Origin: Novipirellula herctigrandis
GTDB lineage: Bacteria; Planctomycetota; Planctomycetia; Pirellulales; Pirellulaceae
DNA length: 64,000 nt
Direction: 5' to 3'
NCBI GenBank assembly: GCA_007859835.1
Contig: SJPJ01000002.1
Coordinates: 517,666-581,665 of the forward strand
Below, piece after piece: positions 63,701 through 64,000 of this stretch; position 1 is the stretch's first letter, and each line of letters begins with the position of its first letter. The position numbers and the translations under genes were made by a program. The notes beneath the pieces were generated by a model. It was not told where the DNA came from. It saw only the letters and a program-made list of their open reading frames with translations, and made no database searches.

Positions 63701-64000
63701 ACCGTTTCAGGTGCGACGACGGTCGTCAATGGAACGAGCTACTTATTGAATCTCAGTGCAGTTGACCCTGGCAGTGATACGATTGCCTCATGGACGATCA
63801 ACTGGGGCGATGGTTCGATCGAGACGATCGTGGGTAACCCGTCGACGGCGAGTCACGTCTATGGCGAGATCGGATACACGTATAACATCCTCGCCTCTGC
63901 CACGGACGAAGACGGGACCTATCTGCAGAACGAATTGTTGTTGAGTAGTTACACCGGCGACAGCGTATTGCGTTTTGCGGCGACCACCGGGACATTCCTA
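54785..64000 (+). CDS. Giant LEPR-XLL/DUF4347/beta-helix/PKD surface protein (partial, open at window end)
   Basis: From ATG 54785 the frame is open for 3072 codons to the last base and continues beyond. Domains in order: LEPR-XLL motif SLASLEPRILFSAAPID (residues ~41-57); DUF4347 (~97-260; HLVTHAEDGAVKL, MLLYGCDLAASEDG); right-handed beta-helices with N-I-x-G-N repeats (GNYIGVD, GGGIYN, to nt ~59750); a jelly-roll-like part (nt ~60060-60540); repeated VVVWSS...GVYGQRFD blades (nt ~60880-62000); PKD-like domains with GGSYTINEGDSL (nt ~62030 and 63410); a cadherin-like domain split by a TolB-type propeller. No classical signal peptide is seen, so a dedicated exporter is likely; the divergent operon is the candidate. 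Confidence 0.93.
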   Translation, partial: MSLWLRDLWQQTLLTLDEAATRMRASTGRFPGNHRAPHPTSLASLEPRILFSAAPIDVATVNGGEDTTAMVAELEPATANAVESTETESQHAQLAIHQANEIVIIDSRVSDIEQLLGDLNESDRNVDVYVLDADRDGVDQITEILGSRTDVTAIHLVTHAEDGAVKLGNTWLGQSNLDGYAGQIASWQSSLSSDADMLLYGCDLAASEDGRTLIESLSALSGADVAASDDDTGHVDYQGDWLLEYTTGDIESSIAFSENLQQTWHNKLATLTITVDTFDDVVNGGDAFTSLREAVIAANTNVGDDVTIVLQAGTYTRLLNTTGEDAAATGDLDITRDVKIVGAGAGATFIDAGYNDRVFEVHGAHLVMSDLTVTAGVIGDYGGGIHVADAAAELTLDHVDVTDNGATEGAGIYNAGTMTLTDVEIFQNGGTGSTNSGGGIFNDGTATLNRVTLTENGAGLGGAIYNENSSISMSLTNVTISNNQAVTNGGGIYNKNSSLTIVNSTITLNSADTGGGIWSTGGPIPDLLNTIVAGNTAGTANPDVQGDFVSSGNNLIGDVGTATGFGGSDITGQSPLLAALADNGGFPRTHALLTGSPAINTGATTGAPAVDQRGMTRDISPDIGAFEAASATFVVTTTADSGAGSLRQAIIDANASTGADIITFSIAGTGVHIITPIGALPTITERVTIDATTDDSFAANGNRPAITLDGSSSGAANDGFVLSATADGTTIRGFVISDWDGDGIEIQAGSDNNTIVGNYIGRLNSSGTDSGAGTQNTGNGVLVYGANNTIGGLTESDRNIISGNNSSGVVLSGGSATGNAIVGNFIGVDLGGHTALGNTNNGVVIMAGAASNTIGGNTASARNIISGNSNNGIRIQDAGSNNNLVQMNYIGVDVEGDDAVGNSLAGVNIGGAASSNTIGGAGLGNVVSGNTNGIQLWDGGTTGNVIAGNFVGVDATATTTIGNTSQGIQIGGGAAANTIGGTTVAEGNIVGGNGFAGVEITNAGSNDNIVQGNLIGTNSGGILDLGNDTHGILIQNGAIDNAIGGVNAGEGNVIAFSGEDGVRVLSSATGNSILGNTIFSNDALGIDIDSDSVSANDVDDVDTGTNDLMNFPVIKAVVQNGADLGIVFDADLAAGTYRIEFFENPAGADPSGYGEAQAFLGATTIISAGAAGSQSYRATLTGVTATAIAGITATTTEDRGGGFYGSTSEFSAAHVANQITVTTTDDTLDGDTTSLVSLFGSRGADGEISLREAMEAANNTANAAAADQILFDIAGTGPHVIELANALGQLPTITDAVVIDATSEPDYASTPNVVIDGNLLSGSLDGITVTSGGSTIKGFAVINFGGDGIFLSGGGSNTILGNYIGVDVDGTGAGNSSNGLQITNSANNQIGGIGANEGNVIGDNGGLLGDGINIVGAGSIGNIIVSNYIGTDPTGMIARANSTQGIYIAGGATNTMIGGPTAAHGNVISGNLNDGIELSGSTTTGHQIFNNLIGIASDGTTVLSNGQHGVNFEDAPDNVIGSVGNGNVISGHGSFGINIAGVNATGNTVQGNFIGTDAAATLNLGNSSGGIRFNNKNDTVIPSTIGNPSGNLIGGANTGEGNVIAYNLGDGIDVRFGTGNELRANTIYSNTGLGIDLAANGVTANDVGDADTGVNNLQNTPVLTSAIVTGTDLTLTGTFNSASSSTYEVDFFASSTADASGSGEAERYLGSVSIATNVSGDATISEFLSNASVAAGEFITATATDQSGNTSEFSVNAVATGPISTLLDQFNAVDYAGNDGTKDFDGSWQELGESDGTNSGRIRVVSSDTTNALRIGGDEVTLDGRGVQREANLSGANAATLTFDYRRTMLDESGGSVSVEVSGNGGSSWTTLQTYNLNTTDGSYTSQSFDILSYAADDTMIRFIGSGEVESYFYADNIQIEYDGTASVNAAPTSTGFGDIAVQQDASSTTIDLFATFADAEDLDTALTYSVTNNSNATLVSTSINAPAGQLMLTYGAGETGQANITLRAVDTGGKFVESTFQVTVTAELADKNETFVNTETNDIQETSAEARGSDHAVAIANNGDYVVVWSSKAQDTSGWGVYGQRFDKDGSALGGEFRVTQTDTNDEQWASVAMNSTGEFVVTWTANGQDGSSHGVYARAYDATGTAVTNELLVNSTTSGEQKNSSIGMDSLGNFVVMWQGEGIGDANGIFVRRFNADGTARDAAEVLVNTSTASIQYDAAISVNAHGDFVITWDDPGGFHFRRFSNAGIPQGTQTNVDSSVNAGNGSIALHDDGSFVAVWRDGLTTKDVQARRYDNTGTPIGAEFTVNSTTANNQTAPSIDMDASGNFIITWEGEGPGDVDGIFGQKYDSNGAAIGGEFLINGTTSGTQNQTSVAMLDSDNFVVVWSGNGTGDSDGVYAKQFGTASAVNTAPNADTGGSYTINEGDSLNLDASGSTDSDLDTLSYEWDLNGDLSYDVTTATPTVSWASLQSYNIDNEGSYTIGLRVSDGNGGIDLATTTVTVNNVAPNATDDNYAADLNTALVIGSGSGLLDNDTDPVDTLVAEVVTGPSNGVLTLDPLSLGTYTNLTNDVAVEGQPVWSPDGSKIAFFSGVTGDRQIYVMNSDGSGVAQLTTDAGVKSHQPAWSPDSTKLAVTSDRYVNDEVVIIDASDGTELLRLTNDGGVDHTPAWSPDGTKIAFGSNRTGAYEIWVTNSDGSGIPTQLTFAGAVDRSAEWSPDGSKLVFRTSRDGNPDIYVMDADGSNQIQLTSDLGADIQPAWSPDGSRIAFVSDRNGNNDVFVMNADGSNQVSLGTTAAVEIELSWSPDGTQLVISADDEIQVANIQFDGTFTYTPDTGFTGTDTFDYVASDGASVSAAATATVTVTDPNQAPTADAGGTYTINEGDSLSLVGSGSSDPDGDTLSYAWDLDNDGDFGDTDEPTTATPTIDWATLQNFLINDDGSYTIGLQVRDGRGGVDTTTVNVTVNNVAPTLTVSGATTVVNGTSYLLNLSAVDPGSDTIASWTINWGDGSIETIVGNPSTASHVYGEIGYTYNILASATDEDGTYLQNELLLSSYTGDSVLRFAATTGTFL
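62467..63255 (+). other. TolB-like beta-propeller inserted in a cadherin-like domain
   Basis: A cadherin-like domain starts NATDDNYAADLNTALVIG and reaches GPSNGVLTLDP near 62466. Its usual last strands (FDGTFTYTPDTGFTGTDTFD) appear only at about 63259. Between them lie about 263 residues with six PD40/TolB blades carrying WSPDGSKIAF-like repeats (PVWSPDGSKIAF, PAWSPDSTKLAV, PAWSPDGTKIAF, AEWSPDGSKLVF, PAWSPDGSRIAF, LSWSPDGTQLVI). The propeller is nested inside the other fold in one reading frame. Confidence 0.85.

Overview
The window looks like the chromosome of a marine planctomycete of the Rhodopirellula/Pirellulaceae type. The evidence is: a giant surface protein with an N-terminal LEPR-XLL motif and a DUF4347 domain; a PEP-CTERM protein; a diderm lipid A gene pair (lpxD, lpxI); long SpoVG and RpoA-CTD/TPR proteins of planctomycete type; small conserved proteins of unknown function; and gene order with few long operons. 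Assignment to this group is inference from gene content, not from a marker gene search. No phage, IS element, CRISPR array or rRNA is visible. One tRNA (Thr, CGU) is present.

Region 1-19700 is mostly housekeeping. It holds a ribosome-rescue factor (arfB), a NatA/NatB-like ABC exporter whose permease carries a CPBP protease domain, a GntP-type permease, a histidine phosphatase, two small secreted proteins sharing a C-terminal motif, a TIM-barrel isomerase, the divergent queuosine genes queF/queE, an orphan anti-sigma factor, a methyltransferase, leuB, cdsA, tatD, a TPR protein with two RpoA-type CTDs, tRNA-Thr and a GNAT-like protein.

Region 19700-31000 has an OPT transporter, a small membrane protein and mnmE overlapping end to end, then ogt, a Gfo/Idh oxidoreductase with a sugar isomerase, and leftward ispE-spoVG and lpxD-lpxI pairs. 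Region 31000-46000 has a PEP-CTERM protein with a strong terminator, two adjacent PilT-type ATPases, a glycosidase-like gene coupled to a uroporphyrinogen-decarboxylase-family gene, a GspE-type ATPase coupled to 5-formyl-THF cyclo-ligase, a structured RNA candidate with its own promoter and terminator, a two-component system, and an ABC-2 exporter operon.

Region 46098-64000 is the most interesting part. A five-gene leftward operon encodes a TolC-type outer-membrane protein, a shortened SecA-like ATPase, two HlyD-type adaptors (one with a GAF-like N-terminus) and a PqqD-like/M50 protease/HlyD fusion. Divergent from it, behind a 9-bp poly-C tract, starts a rightward reading frame of more than 3072 codons that is still open at the window end. 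It encodes a LEPR-XLL/DUF4347/beta-helix/PKD giant surface protein without a classical signal peptide. I propose that the operon is a dedicated export machine for this type of protein, a hybrid of type I secretion parts with a SecA motor. That link is inference from gene order and domain content.

A recurring oddity is a set of short tandem repeats with 13-21 bp periods, in and between genes, with different sequences but a similar period. They look like products of replication slippage.
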